Below the pieces are notes generated by a model that saw only the letters and a program-made list of their open reading frames with translations, ran no database searches and was not told the DNA's origin. Shown here piece by piece: positions 17,336 through 28,000 of a stretch of 64,000 nucleotides of DNA. Each line of letters begins with the position of its first letter. Positions within the stretch are counted from its first letter, which is position 1. A program made the position numbers and the translations under genes. Where the stretch lies: NCBI RefSeq assembly GCF_000497445.1, contig NZ_CM002285.1, positions 6,901,694-6,965,693 on the forward strand, given 5' to 3'. This stretch comes from Streptomyces roseochromogenus subsp. oscitans DS 12.976 (GTDB lineage: Bacteria > Actinomycetota > Actinomycetes > Streptomycetales > Streptomycetaceae).

Positions 17336-18769
17336 ATGCCCCGCCGCAAGATCCGCGTGACCGGTGCCCCCGAAGCCCCGCTCCGGGCCGCGCTCGCCGT
17401 GCTGCGCACCGAGCTCGGTGTCCCGGAGGCCTTCCCGCCGGAGGTCCAGGAGGCGGCCGAGCGCGCGGCGAAAGCCCCCGCCCTCCCGGCGTACGACGCC
17501 ACCGACATCCCCTTCTTCACCCTCGACCCTCCTGCCTCCACCGACCTCGACCAGGCAACGCACCTGTCCCGGCAGGGCACCGGCTACCGGGTCCGGTACG
17601 CCATCGCCGACGTCGCCGCCTTCGTCGTACCCGGCGGAGCGCTGGACGCCGAGGCGCAGCGCCGGGTGAACACCCTGTACTTCCCCGACGAGAAGATCCC
17701 GCTGCACCCCACCGTGCTCAGCGAGGGCGCGGCCAGCCTGCTGCCGGACCAGGACCGCCCGGCCGTGCTGTGGACGATCGGCCTGGACGCGGAGGGCCGT
17801 ACCCTCGCCGTCGACGTGCGCCGCGCCCTGGTCCGCAGCCGCGCCAAACTCGACTACGCGCGCGTGCAGCGGCAGATCGACGCCGGGACCGCCGAGGAGC
17901 CGGTCGCGCTGCTCAAGGAGATCGGCGAGGCCAGGGAACGGCAGGAGACCGAGCGCGGCGGCATCTCCCTGAACGTGCCCGAGCAGGAGATCACCGAGCG
18001 GGACCACACCTACGTCCTCGGCTACCGGGCCCCGCTGCCCGCCGAGGGCTGGAACGCCCAGCTGTCCCTGCTCACCGGCATGGCCGCCGCCGATTTGATG
18101 CTCGCCCACGGCACCGGCGTCCTGCGCACCCTCCCGGCCGCCCCGGACGGCGCCGTGGCCCGCCTGCGCCGCACCGCGACCGCGCTGCGCATCGACTGGC
18201 CGCACCATGTGTCGTACGCGGCCCTGATCCGCTCCCTCGACCCGCACAACACCCGCCACGCGGCCTTCCTCCAGGAGTGCACCGCCCTGCTGCGCGGCGC
18301 CGGCTACACCGTCTTCCGGGACGGCGTCCTGCCCGCGATCACCACGCACGCCGCCGTCGCCGCCCCCTACACCCACTGCACGGCCCCGCTGCGCCGCCTC
18401 GCCGACCGGTACGCCTCGGAGATCTGCCTCGCCGCCGCAGCCGGTCAGGCCCCGCCGGACTGGGTGCTCGCCGCGCTCGACGCGCTGCCCCGGCGGATGG
18501 CCGACGGCGCCCGTATCGCCGGCACGGTCGAGCGCGAGTGCGTGGACATCGTGGAGGCGGCCCTGCTCAAGGACCGGGTCGGGGACGTCTTCGACGGCTG
18601 TGTGGTGGACGTCGACGAACACCGGCCGACCGTCGGCACCGTGCAGCTGATCTCCCCGGCCGTCATCGGCCGCATCGAGGGCGACCGTCTCCCGCTCGGT
18701 GAACGGCTCAGGGTCCGGCTCGCTCAGGCCGATCCGGGGACGTCGAAGGTCCTCTTCACGGCCGCGTGA
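17336..18769 (+). CDS. RNB-domain ribonuclease (RNase II/R superfamily)
   Basis: The 477-residue protein contains the RNB catalytic domain (about residues 55-370), with the acidic metal cluster in A-S-T-D-L-D-Q-A and A-D-V-A, and the later conserved Y-T-H-C-T-A-P-L-R-R-L-A-D-R-Y motif where RNA is bound. It lacks the N-terminal cold-shock domains of RNase R, as in short actinobacterial RNB proteins. It would degrade RNA 3' to 5'. The ATG at 17336 has no ribosome-binding site; TACGCT at 17323-17328 fits a -10 box for a leaderless mRNA. It overlaps the next convergent gene by 14 bp. Confidence 0.92.
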   Translation: MPRRKIRVTGAPEAPLRAALAVLRTELGVPEAFPPEVQEAAERAAKAPALPAYDATDIPFFTLDPPASTDLDQATHLSRQGTGYRVRYAIADVAAFVVPGGALDAEAQRRVNTLYFPDEKIPLHPTVLSEGAASLLPDQDRPAVLWTIGLDAEGRTLAVDVRRALVRSRAKLDYARVQRQIDAGTAEEPVALLKEIGEARERQETERGGISLNVPEQEITERDHTYVLGYRAPLPAEGWNAQLSLLTGMAAADLMLAHGTGVLRTLPAAPDGAVARLRRTATALRIDWPHHVSYAALIRSLDPHNTRHAAFLQECTALLRGAGYTVFRDGVLPAITTHAAVAAPYTHCTAPLRRLADRYASEICLAAAAGQAPPDWVLAALDALPRRMADGARIAGTVERECVDIVEAALLKDRVGDVFDGCVVDVDEHRPTVGTVQLISPAVIGRIEGDRLPLGERLRVRLAQADPGTSKVLFTAA

Positions 18770-19322
18770 GTGCCTGGACGAGACCGCCGGGGTCGTCGGC
18801 GTGCAGCCGTACCACGCTGACGTCCTTGTGGCGGCCCAGCAGCGTCAAGTGAGTGACAGGTTCGGCGAGTTCGAGCGTGACCGAGGTCTGGGAGCCGACG
18901 GCGAGATCGAGTGCGCCCCGCGCGGGTTCGTGCGTGCTGCGGGTCTCCCGGCGTACGGCGGTGATCGAGTCCAGCGGGATCCGCAGGTCCACATGGGCGC
19001 CGTGGCGCACCCGCAGTGCGTCCCCGGTCAGCACGTGCGGGCGGACCACGCAGGCCGCGTGCAGGCCGATGACCAGCAGCACGGTGTAGACGTCCAGCGC
19101 CAGCAGCACGTCGTGCGCGGTGGGCATGCCGCGCAGCAGCACGGACACGCCGACCGTCTCGACCACGCACACGAAGACCAGCGCCGCCATCGTCGCACCC
19201 TGCCCGCGCGTATAGCCGAACGCCCGCCCACCGGCGGTCCCTTGGGTGCGCCGGGCCAGCCACAGCGCGAGACTGGCGTACACCCGCGCCTCATGCCGCG
19301 CGAGCCGCCTCAGTGCCTGCAT
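18756..19322 (-). CDS. Small membrane protein with PH-like C-terminal domain, function unknown
   Basis: The 188-residue protein starts at an ATG with AAGGGAGTTGAGG just upstream, 5 nt after the stop of the MerR gene, so it is co-transcribed and probably coupled. Two membrane helices (about residues 45-66 and 72-92) are followed by a soluble segment of short strands (R-V-R-H-G-A-H-V-D-L-R-I-P-L-D-S-I and so on) that reads like a bacterial PH domain. I do not recognise a named family. It might be a target of the adjacent MerR regulator. Confidence 0.75.
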   Translation of the reverse strand: MQALRRLARHEARVYASLALWLARRTQGTAGGRAFGYTRGQGATMAALVFVCVVETVGVSVLLRGMPTAHDVLLALDVYTVLLVIGLHAACVVRPHVLTGDALRVRHGAHVDLRIPLDSITAVRRETRSTHEPARGALDLAVGSQTSVTLELAEPVTHLTLLGRHKDVSVVRLHADDPGGLVQALTRP

Positions 19323-19327
19323 GTTCC

Positions 19328-20074
19328 TCAACTCCCTTCCTCTGCCAGGATCTTCAACGTGCGGCGGATCGCCTCGGCCTGGGCGGGCGCGAAGTCGGCG
19401 TAGAGGGCACGGAGTACGGCGTGGTCGCCGTCGAGCGGTTCGGTGGACACCAGGTCCGGCGGCACACAGCCGGCCAGGGCCCGTGCGGCCTCGGCCACGC
19501 GCGGGTCGTCCGGTGCGGCGTCCACGAGCGTGTCGAGCAGTGCGTACGCCTCCCGGGTCCGCGCCAGGACGTCCGGGTCGTCCAGGGCGCCGCGCAGCGC
19601 GGACACCATCCGCTCCCGGTCCTCGGGCGCCGCCCCGGTGTCGATCAGGGCGAGCACCTCGCGGTCCTTGGCGGCCATGGGGGAGTCGCTGCCGGGCAGC
19701 GCGGCGAGCAGCCCGGCCAACTGGGGCGAGACGGGCCCCTCGGCGGGCAGCTCCCCGGCGTCCAGCAGTGCCCGCAGCCGCTGTCGGCGGTCCCGGATCG
19801 CGGCCTCCTGCCGGGCCAGGTCCTCGTCGAGTTCGGTGAGCACCTCGACGAGGTCCTTCCCGGCGTCGTCGGCGAGCACGTCCCGCACCTCGGCGAGACC
19901 CAGTCCCAGCTCGGTCAGCCGCCGGATCCGGGCGAGGACGACGGCGTGCCGGAGGGTGTAGTGCCGGTAGCCGTTGGCCCGGCGCTCCGGTTCGGGCAGC
20001 AGGCCCAGGTGGTGGTAGTGCCGCACGGTGCGCGTCGTGACGCCGACGGCGGCGGCGAGTTCTCCGATCCGCAT
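19328..20074 (-). CDS. MerR-family transcriptional regulator
   Basis: The 248-residue regulator has an N-terminal winged helix (M-R-I-G-E-L-A-A-A-V-G-V-T-T-R-T-V-R-H-Y, then G-L-L-P-E-P-E-R-R-A-N-G-Y-R-H-Y), a dimerising coiled coil (about residues 80-110) and a large acidic C-terminal domain without metal-binding cysteines. It therefore belongs to the drug- or ligand-sensing group rather than the metal sensors. It begins the two-gene minus-strand operon with the small membrane protein and likely controls its own promoter. Confidence 0.92.
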   Translation of the reverse strand: MRIGELAAAVGVTTRTVRHYHHLGLLPEPERRANGYRHYTLRHAVVLARIRRLTELGLGLAEVRDVLADDAGKDLVEVLTELDEDLARQEAAIRDRRQRLRALLDAGELPAEGPVSPQLAGLLAALPGSDSPMAAKDREVLALIDTGAAPEDRERMVSALRGALDDPDVLARTREAYALLDTLVDAAPDDPRVAEAARALAGCVPPDLVSTEPLDGDHAVLRALYADFAPAQAEAIRRTLKILAEEGS

Positions 20075-20233
20075 GGGACCAGTACAGACGTTGACGTCGC
20101 GGCAGGGTCAAGCGGCGGCGTGCGGCACGCCGAGCCAGCGCTCCGGGGCCTCCGGCAGCTCCTTGGCGTCCGTGTCCTCCGCGGTCCGGGCCTTCGCCCA
20201 CGGCACGGTGGTCAACCTGAAGATCCACGGCCG

Positions 20234-20269
20234 CTTTCCCGGCGACCTTCCCGGTGACTTTCCCGGCGA
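20234..20269. repeat. Three 12-bp near-identical tandem repeats
   Basis: The units CTTTCCCGGCGA, CCTTCCCGGTGA and CTTTCCCGGCGA are adjacent in the 272-bp gap between the divergent MerR and AraC genes. They could be direct-repeat binding sites for either regulator or a simple slippage product. The rest of the gap shows nothing recognisable. Confidence 0.6.
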
Positions 20270-20346
20270 CGCCGGTCTGAACGCGGCATGGAACCGGGGC
20301 CCGAAGGCGTTGCATCCATAGCGGGACCCGGAAGGGGTGAGGCGGG

Positions 20347-21168
20347 ATGGCGGAACAGGCGCTGTGGACGCGCGCCCGGCTGGGCCACGAAGGCCCCCCG
20401 CTCGACCTCCTGACGGCGAACTTCCGCCGGCACACCTACGCCCCGCACGCCCACGACGAGTACACGATCGGCGTCTGCGTCGGCGGCAGCGAGGTCATCG
20501 ACTACCGGGGCGGCCACATTCGCACCGGCCCCGGCACCATCGTCGTCCTCGACCCCGGAGAGATGCACACCGGCGGCCCCGGCAACGCCACCGACGGCTA
20601 CGCCTACCGCGCCCTGTACGCCGGGCCGTCGCTGCTGGCCGACGGCACCCTCGGCGGCCTGCCGCACTTCCGCGAACCCCTCCTCGACGACCCCGAGCTG
20701 GCCGCCGCCCTTCGTCTCACCCACACGGAGCTCAGCGCCTGCCCCGACCCCCTCGAAGCCGAATCCCGCCTCCCCTGGCTGCTGACGGCCCTGGCCCGCC
20801 GCCACTCCACGGCCCGCCCCGCGTCCGACGTGATCCCCGGCGCCGGCGCGATCGCCCGGCTGGTCCGCGACCGCCTGGCCGACGACCTCACGGCACCGCC
20901 CCCGCTGGCCGGCCTCGCCGCCGACCTGGGCCTGTCCCGCTACCAGCTCCTGAGGGCCTTCCGTACGACCATGGGCATACCCCCGTACGCCTGGCTCGCC
21001 CAGTACCGGGTGAGCAGGGCCAGGGCACTGCTGGCGGCGGGCCTGCGCCCGGCGGAGGTGGCGACGCTGGTGGGATTCGCCGACCAGGCGCATCTGACCC
21101 GCTGGTTCCGCCGGGTGCTGGGGGTGACGCCGGCGGTGTACCGCAACAGCGTTCAAGACTCCCGGTGA
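20347..21168 (+). CDS. AraC-family transcriptional regulator
   Basis: The 273-residue protein has an N-terminal cupin (P-H-A-H-D-E-Y, P-G-E-M-H-T-G) for ligand sensing and a C-terminal double helix-turn-helix (about residues 175-270; L-G-L-S-R-Y-Q-L-L-R-A-F, then V-G-F-A-D-Q-A-H-L-T-R-W-F-R-R). The EamA transporter gene follows after 22 nt, so regulator and exporter form one operon. This is a common pairing in which the regulator senses an amino-acid-like compound and induces its exporter. Confidence 0.93.
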   Translation: MAEQALWTRARLGHEGPPLDLLTANFRRHTYAPHAHDEYTIGVCVGGSEVIDYRGGHIRTGPGTIVVLDPGEMHTGGPGNATDGYAYRALYAGPSLLADGTLGGLPHFREPLLDDPELAAALRLTHTELSACPDPLEAESRLPWLLTALARRHSTARPASDVIPGAGAIARLVRDRLADDLTAPPPLAGLAADLGLSRYQLLRAFRTTMGIPPYAWLAQYRVSRARALLAAGLRPAEVATLVGFADQAHLTRWFRRVLGVTPAVYRNSVQDSR

Positions 21169-21190
21169 GGTCTTGGCCGAAACTCACCGC

Positions 21191-22123
21191 ATGACTGCAC
21201 GTGGCTGGTTCCTGTTCTCCCTCATGGGAGTGGTCTGGGGCGTCCCCTATCTGATGATCAAAGTGGCGGTGGACGAGGTGTCCCCGCCGGTGGTCGTGTT
21301 CACGCGCTGCGCGCTGGGCGCGGTCCTGCTCCTCCCCTTTGCTCTGCGCCAGGGCGGCCTGCCCCGGACGATACGCACCCACTGGCGCCCCATGCTGGCC
21401 TTCGCGTGCCTGGAGATCCTGATCCCCTGGATGACGCTGACCGACGCCGAACGACACCTGTCCAGCTCGACGGCGGGCCTGCTGATCGCGGGCGTACCGA
21501 TCGTGGGAGTGATCGTCGCCCGCCTCTTGGGCGACACGGAACACCTCGGAGCCCGCCGCCTGACCGGCCTCGCGCTTGGCCTGGGCGGTGTGACGGTCCT
21601 GACCCTTCCCCACCTGACCGGCGGCGACGCCCGCTCCCTGGCCGAGGTGTTCGTGACAGTGCTGGGCTATGCGACGGCCCCCGTCATCGCCGCCCGCCGC
21701 CTCAAGGAGGTCCCGTCTCTGCACCTGACCGCGGCGTGCCTGACCCTGGCGGCGGTGGTCTACGCCCCGCTGGCGGCCCTCGCCCACCCGACCTCCCTCC
21801 CCTCCCCTTCCGCCTTGGCGGCCCTGACCGGCCTGGGCGTGCTCTGCACGGCGGTGGCCTTCGTGGCTTTCCTGGAGCTGATCAAGGAGGCTGGCCCCAC
21901 GCGGGCGACAGTGATCACGTACGTCAACCCTGCGGTGGCGGTGGCGGCGGGCGCGCTCTTCCTGAACGAGCGGCTGACTCCCACGGTCCTGGCGGCCTTC
22001 GCCCTGATCCTGGCGGGCTCGGTCCTGGCGACGGCGGCTGCCGGTCCTCGCCGCTCCAGGCGCCCGGTACCATGGTCGACACGGCAGACGAGCCGGGCGG
22101 ACGGCCGCGTGGAGTCCCCCTAG
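21191..22123 (+). CDS. EamA/RhaT-family (DMT) exporter whose end overlaps rnpB
   Basis: The protein of about 310 residues is a ten-helix drug/metabolite transporter with two EamA repeats (first from W-F-L-F-S-L-M-G-V-V-W-G, second from Y-A-T-A-P-V-I-A-A-R-R-L). Such proteins export amino acids or other small metabolites. The ATG at 21191 starts right at the first helix. The last 13 codons, after the final helix, read into the 5' strand of the rnpB P1 helix and end at a TAG at 22121-22123. The tail has no obvious function and may simply use the first stop within the RNA gene. Confidence 0.9.
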   Translation: MTARGWFLFSLMGVVWGVPYLMIKVAVDEVSPPVVVFTRCALGAVLLLPFALRQGGLPRTIRTHWRPMLAFACLEILIPWMTLTDAERHLSSSTAGLLIAGVPIVGVIVARLLGDTEHLGARRLTGLALGLGGVTVLTLPHLTGGDARSLAEVFVTVLGYATAPVIAARRLKEVPSLHLTAACLTLAAVVYAPLAALAHPTSLPSPSALAALTGLGVLCTAVAFVAFLELIKEAGPTRATVITYVNPAVAVAAGALFLNERLTPTVLAAFALILAGSVLATAAAGPRRSRRPVPWSTRQTSRADGRVESP

Positions 22124-22494
22124 GGGGCTTCCCGAGGAACGTCCGGGCTCCACAGGGCAGGGTGGTGGCTAACGGCCACCCGGGGTGACCCGCGGGACAG
22201 TGCCACAGAAAGCAAACCGCCCGGGGCTTCGGCCCCTGGTAAGGGTGAAACGGTGGTGTAAGAGACCACCAGTGCCCAGGGTGACCTGGGCAGCTAGGTA
22301 AACCCCACCCGGAGCAAGGTCAAAAGGGGCGCCGTGAAAAGCGCCCTGCGCGGACGCACGAGGGCTGCCCGCCCGAGTCCGCGGGTAGACCGCACGAGGC
22401 CGGTGGCAACACCGACCCTAGATGGATGGCCGTCGCCGAGGACTCCGCGAGGACCCTCGGAACAGAACCCGGCGTATAGCCCGACTCGTCTGCC
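22083..22494 (+). ncRNA. rnpB: RNase P RNA, bacterial type A
   Basis: The RNA subunit of RNase P cleaves tRNA 5' leaders. Conserved core elements are in order: GAGGAACGTCCGGGCT (22133-22148), ACAGTGCCACAGAAA about 50 nt later, GGTAAACCCC, and near the 3' end CAGAACCCGGCGTATA. The 5' GGCAGACGAG pairs with 3' CTCGTCTGCC to form helix P1, which sets the ends. The length of about 412 nt fits high-GC actinobacteria. It overlaps the EamA gene by 41 bp on the same strand. Confidence 0.97.
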
Positions 22495-22495
22495 T

Positions 22496-22537
22496 TTGGG
22501 GCTCTGACCAGGGGAAACTACCTGGTCAGAGCCCCAA
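22496..22537 (+). terminator. rnpB terminator
   Basis: A perfect 17-bp stem (TTGGGGCTCTGACCAGG and its complement) with an 8-base loop begins 2 nt after rnpB. Confidence 0.88.
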
Positions 22538-23406
22538 TGCGTCCGGCCGGAGTTCCCGCCTGTACCTGCGGTTTCCTGGGAGTTCCCGCGCGGTTGTGCA
22601 CGGGGTGTGTATTGATCTTGCTGCGTCGGAGTGGCTGTCTCGCAGGAAACGTTGGCGGAGCGCACCGGGCGGCGTTACTTGGGCCGCCAAGAGACTCCAG
22701 CCTGAACCGTTGGACGGTTGCGTCTCAGCGGCAGGACAGTCCGTATCCCTGGAGCCGAGCGGTGTCGTGTGCCGGGTGACGGGTCATGGCTGTCGAGCCC
22801 TGGCGAGGTGTGGCAGGGCCCTGGGCGTCGTAGGGGAGTTCAGCGGCGCTGAGGAGCATGTCTGCGAACGTGATGGAGTTCCGCTTCAATGTGTAAGCCA
22901 CGCATTACCGTGGATCCGGCGAATTAGCAAAACGCCAGGTCAGGCGGGGTCGGCCCGGATTCGGGTCGACCCCGTTCGTGTGCCCGTGGCTGGATTTTGG
23001 CTGGATGAACTGACGCTTCGTCACCTGTCGTCATCCGTCGTTCTCTGCACGCCGGCTGGATCGCGGCTGGACGCAGCTGAATCACGAGTCAGTTCGGAGG
23101 GGCGGCGCGTATGACCGCGTGGGCCGAGCGTTTCGGATGATCGCACCCTGGGGGCCGGGATGGGACGAACGGCCCTGTCATCGCCCGCACGGGCAGGTTG
23201 GCCGGACGTCATGGTGGTCCTGCGGCCGCGCCTGGCCGCAGGTTCGAGTCTCGGGCGGGGGAAACAGAACATGGGAACAGGAAAATCGCCGGTCGGGGGC
23301 GGCCGGCTCGTGATCCAGACCGTTGTCCGGCTGAACCGGTAGGTTGTCAGCCGGTGGCGTTTCTCGTATCAGGACGCTCACTCCGACGCCCGAGCAAACG
23401 TCCGGA
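22538..23406. other. Gene-less accessory segment
   Basis: In about 870 bp I see no reading frame with streptomycete codon bias or family similarity in either strand. GC content falls and short direct repeats occur (GGCTGGA four times between 22986 and 23070). It may be the scar of past insertions downstream of rnpB. Confidence 0.5.
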
Positions 23407-24330
23407 TCAGGTGGGAGCCCGTACACCACTTCTCAGTTCAGTGGCACCGAAGGTGTCGAGCGGGCCACGTACGCCAATCCGTCGTACTCGCGCATGAGCA
23501 CCGTTTGAGTCATGGAGAAAGCGGTACGTCACGCGTGGCACGCCGGCGCCGAAGGACCGCATGAACTGCGGGTTCTCCAGCCACTCGGCGACGGCGGGCT
23601 CGGTCCGGCCGGCGCGGAGGTCGATCAAGTGGTCCTCGGAGGTGACCGAGGCCAGTTGGGCCTCGACGGAGCGCGGACCCGCCGCACTGGTGGTGTGCTG
23701 CCGGGGCGGTCGTGTCGCGGAGTTTCCGGGGCGGGCGCGGAAGGCGCCCTCGCCGAACAGCAGGCCCGGGGCGTAGTACCCCTTGCCATAGTGGTCCCTG
23801 AGGTGCTGTCCCATGGCGGGAATGTTTCGGGCGTAACAGTCGGTGCAGACATGGCCGTTGTGGGCCCAGACAGCCACCTTCCCGGCGGACCCCTCCTCCA
23901 GGGAGATCACTGCGTGAGCCATGTGGCGGTCCCGGGCGGCCAGCGCGCACGTCTCCTCGCCGTCGCCGCGCGGTGGCCGGGAGGCCACGTCGGCTGCGGC
24001 CACGATCAGGCGCGCATGCCTGAGTGCTTGATCGTGGCCGCGTCCCCGATGTGCGAGGCAAGCCGGGGCCGCTCTTCCTGGAGGAATCGCTCCAGGTCAC
24101 GTGCTTCGGCAAGGAACTGGGGCCCTGGGCCACGAGGGATCCTGTCCTGGCTTCCGCCAGTGTGCCGGCCACCGGTAAATGTCCGCCGGTCGCCGCCGAG
24201 AGCGCGTAGGCAGGGCTTGCACCGAGAAACAAGAGCCCGCCAACATAACACCCGCTATTTTTTACCTTTCTGTTTATTTTCTCCCCCGCTTTCGAATGGG
24301 CGGATCGATGTTCCTTGGCATGTATCAACA
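23407..24330 (-). pseudogene. Decayed secreted erythromycin-esterase-like gene
   Basis: Pieces of an erythromycin esterase-family protein (PF05139) lie in three frames. A signal-peptide-like start (hydrophobic V-G-G-L-L-F-L-G-A-S-P-A-Y-A) is near 24250. A helical piece E-A-R-D-L-E-R-F-L-Q-E-E-R-P-R-L lies near 24090. A final frame from about 24036 carries A-L-R-H-A-R-L-I-V-A-A-A-D, then R-D-R-H-M-A-H-A-V, V-W-A-H-N-G-H-V and M-G-Q-H-L-R-D-H-Y-G-K-G-Y-Y-A-P-G-L-L-F-G-E-G. At least two frameshifts and a large internal deletion separate them, because an intact member has over 380 residues. The W-A-H-N-G-H-V histidine segment is the family active-site region. No function is expected. Confidence 0.75.
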
Positions 24331-25049
24331 TATAAAATAGCCGAGGTGGCTGACTAGGGGTCGACAAGAGGATGCCGACGGCATGGGATCTGAGGCTTAT
24401 CGAACGGCTGGCCACTTCGATTGGTGAGCCCGTTTGAGTCTGTGAGGAAATCGCAGAGTCCGGGGCTTGGCAACAGCTCTCGGGGCAGGACGATGAGCAA
24501 CTGCACAATTGGGGAGCCGGAGCGCAATGAGTCATTGTTTTCGCCGGCTTTGGCGATGGTGCCCGCGACGGTTCACTCGGCGCTCCTGTTGTAAGGGATG
24601 CGTCGCCAGGATTATTGAGGGTTCATGCGCAGGCTTGCAGACTTCCCGCCCCCGTGTAACAGCTATGCATTGGAAAACATTGTGTGCCTGTTGCGTGAAG
24701 ACTTTGCCGCCCTCGTTAACTGAAGGGCAAGGGTGAAAAGGGTGAATTGGCGCAGTGGGCCCTGAATGATCACGTGTCGTTATTGGCTCGTTATCTTCAC
24801 GATGCGTGATTGTGTGGAAGTCGCGTAAATCAAGCCACAGGCAGAGCTGGCGCCTGGAAATGGTTTGATGCAGGAAACCGGTGAACTTGCTTGACGAGGC
24901 CCAGAGTTGACTACTTCATGCCGGAGTGAGGAAGCGTAGTAATCGGCCAACTTTGGCCCGCTTGTTGTCTGCAGGGCCGTAAACCCTCATGATCTTGAAC
25001 TTGCGCACAAACCGTGAGCCTTCTGCGCGTGATGTGAAAGTGGTGGGGG
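24331..25049. other. AT-richer leader region of the RHS gene
   Basis: About 720 bp contains no convincing gene. It is visibly richer in A and T than the rest of the window, as is usual upstream of horizontally moved genes. The RHS promoter must lie here, but I cannot choose between several weak TTGACN-like candidates near 24890-24912. Confidence 0.5.
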
Positions 25050-28000
25050 ATGTTGACGTCTGTGTCCGCGCGGTTGCGCATGTTGGTGATCGCGCTCGTG
25101 CTGGCTGTGGTTGCCGGTGGCGGCTGGTTGATCAGAGTCTCTGCCAGCGATCCAGGCGACGACAGCAGCTACGCCTACCGAGGGCCGCAACCGGCCGCGC
25201 ATCAGAAGGCTATCTCGCCTAAGCAGCGCCGTAAGGAGACTAAGGATCGGGCGAAGCCGACCAGGTCTCATGGGCTGCCGACGACGAAGAGCAAGCCGGC
25301 CACGGCTGCGCAGATCACTCTGCTGAAGCGCAACCAGCGGGAGATGCGCGTCGCCGGCCCCAAGCGTGCCGGTTCGCCTGCCCCTATCGTTGGGAGAGCA
25401 CACCAGGCGTCCTTCACCTCTCGGACAACCGCTGCGGCAGCTACGTCCTACTCCAGTGGCGCCCTGTATCAGGTGACGACTGACCCCTTCGGCAATGCGG
25501 CTGCCCAGCAGGGTGGTTGGCTGATGGCGCTCGGCAATCACATCGGTGCTGCGGTTCCGGGGGAGCCGCTGCAGCTGTCGGCGGCGATCTGGCAGGCCGG
25601 TGGTGCGGATGGCGAGGTGCACCCGGTCAAGGTGCGCTGGAAACTGGACGCTTACAGCTGCCGTCTGAACCAGGATGACGACAAGTGGTTCGACTTCGGG
25701 CAGACGGTGCAGGCGCCGACGCTGAACACCGACAAGACGTTTCCGGTCGTCAACGCATCGATCACGGTGCCGACCACGGACTGCACCCAGCCGGTCCCGC
25801 GCTACTTCCTCTACGCCTGCACTACGGTCACCGACGATCCCGGGGCTACGGAGAGCTGCGGTTCGTACAACGCGTACGACATCGTGCCTCAGTTGCCGGA
25901 CGGTGCCGCCTGCAGCGCCGTGTGCGGGGATGCGAGCGGGTCGGCCGGTACGACGGTGATGCGCGCAGATCCGGTGAACACGGCAACGGGTGCGTTCACG
26001 GAGTCCTTCACTGATGCTCAGGTCGACGCGCCGGGTGTGCCGTTCACGGTCGGGCGGGTCTACTCCTCGGACAACTCGTCCGTGGGCGCCTTGGGCAAGG
26101 GCTGGCAGCTTCCCTGGGAGACACGGCTGCAGTTCGACTCCAGCGGCAACGCCCTGCTCGTCGGCGAAGGCGGAAGCCGGCACCTCTATACGAAGGAGTC
26201 GGGCGGGACGTTCGACACTCCCGGTGAGGCCCGTTCCACCCTGGCTTCGGACGGCAGCGGTTACAAGCTGACCACGGCCAACCACTCGGCCTACGGCTTC
26301 AATGCTTCCGGACAGCTGACGGCGGTCAAGGACCGCACTGGTCGGGGCCTATCGCTGTCCTACACGGGCAGTCAGCCCACGACGATCTCGGATGGCGCTG
26401 GGCACGCGGCCGCCCTCACGTATTCGGGCGCCCGGCTGAACAAAGTGACGCTGGCGGAAGGCCGGAGCATCGTCTACAGCTACACCGGCGACCAGCTGAC
26501 CGGAGTCACCTCACTGGACGGCAAGACGGACACCTACGGCTATGACGGCTCCGGGCGCCTGAACACGATCACGAACGCTCTCCACAAGACGGTCACCTTC
26601 AACGAGTACGACTCCCAGGGCCGCGTGTCCTCCCAGACGGACGCGCTCAACCACAAGACCCTCTTCAGCTACTCGAAGAACGGCGTCTTCGACCAGGTCG
26701 ACACCACCGCCCCGGACCAGGGCGTCTGGACGGACATCTACTACAAGAACGTCCTGTTCACACAGATCGACCCGCTGGGCAACAAGAGCTACTACAGCTA
26801 CGACAAGTTCTACAACCGCACCAGCGCGATCGACGCCGAGATCCGCGAGGTGAAGTGGACGTACGACAACGCGGGCAGGATGACCTCGCGGGTCAGCAAC
26901 GCGTCGCGCGAGGACTGGACCTACGACGACAACGGCAACGTCGCCACGTACGAAGACGGTGAGTACAACACCACCGCCTTCGGCTACAACGACCTGAACC
27001 AGCTGACCACAGTCCAGGACCCGCTGCACAAAACGACGACATACGGCTACAACCCCACCACGCATCTGCTGGAGACAGTCACCACCCCGCGCGGCAAGAC
27101 CACCCGATATGGCTACGACGCGGACGGCAATCTGACGTCGCTCACCACGCCGAAGGGCAACAAGACCACCTACACCTACGACGCGTCGGAGCGGGTGCAC
27201 ACGGTCGTCGACCCACGTGGCAATGTCAGCGGCGCCGACCCGACGAAGTACACGACCACCTACACCTACTACGACTCGGACCGCATCAAGACGGTCACCG
27301 ACGCACGGAACCACACCACCTCCTACGGATACGACGATGCCGGCAACCTCCACACGGTCACCGATGCCCTGCAGCGCACCACCGTCTACGACCACGACGA
27401 TGCAGGGCGGCTGAGCACGATCACGGACCCGGCCCAGAAGCAGACCGTCCTGGGATATGACCCGGCGGGACGCCTGAACAAGGAGACCAACCGCCGCGGA
27501 GCGACCGTCACCTACCAGTACGACAAGGCCGGCAACCAGATCCAGGTCGTCACCGCACGGGGCAACGACACCGGAGCCGACCCGACGAAGTACACCTGGG
27601 TGATCGGCTACGACAAGGTCGGCAACCGCAAGACCGTCACCGACCCGCTGAAGAAGACCACCGCCTTCTCCTGGGACGCGGACAACCGCCCGCTGTCAGT
27701 CACCGACCCGCTGAACCACACCCGCACCCTCACCTACGACCGCAACGGCAACCCCCTCACGACCAGCGACGGCCTCGGCCACGGCACGACTCTGACCTAC
27801 GACGCCGACCATCGTCTGTCCTCGTCGAAGACCTGGGCCGGTTACGTCACCGCCTACGAGTACGACGACGACAGCCACCTGTCGGCAGAGACCTCCCCGG
27901 AGACCGAGCGCACGACCTACGGCTACGACGACGACGGCCACCTGCAGACCGTCGTCGACCCGCGCGGCAACGCCAGCGGCGCCGACCCGGCCAAGTACAC

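Noticed and set aside
20074..20346. A short gene between MerR and AraC genes
   Set aside because: The open frame there runs antisense into merR and has no start with a ribosome-binding site; only the 12-bp repeats are notable.
22422..23114. 230-codon open frame over the end of rnpB and the gap after it
   Set aside because: It begins inside rnpB, has no streptomycete codon bias and resembles no family.
23230..23262. tRNA-like segment GGTTCGAGTC that could mark an attachment site
   Set aside because: The bases flanking the T-loop-like segment do not pair as a T stem, and no acceptor, D or anticodon arm can be drawn.
24509..24736. 75-codon plus-strand frame upstream of the RHS gene
   Set aside because: No ribosome-binding site, cysteine/arginine-rich random-looking composition, and no third-position bias.
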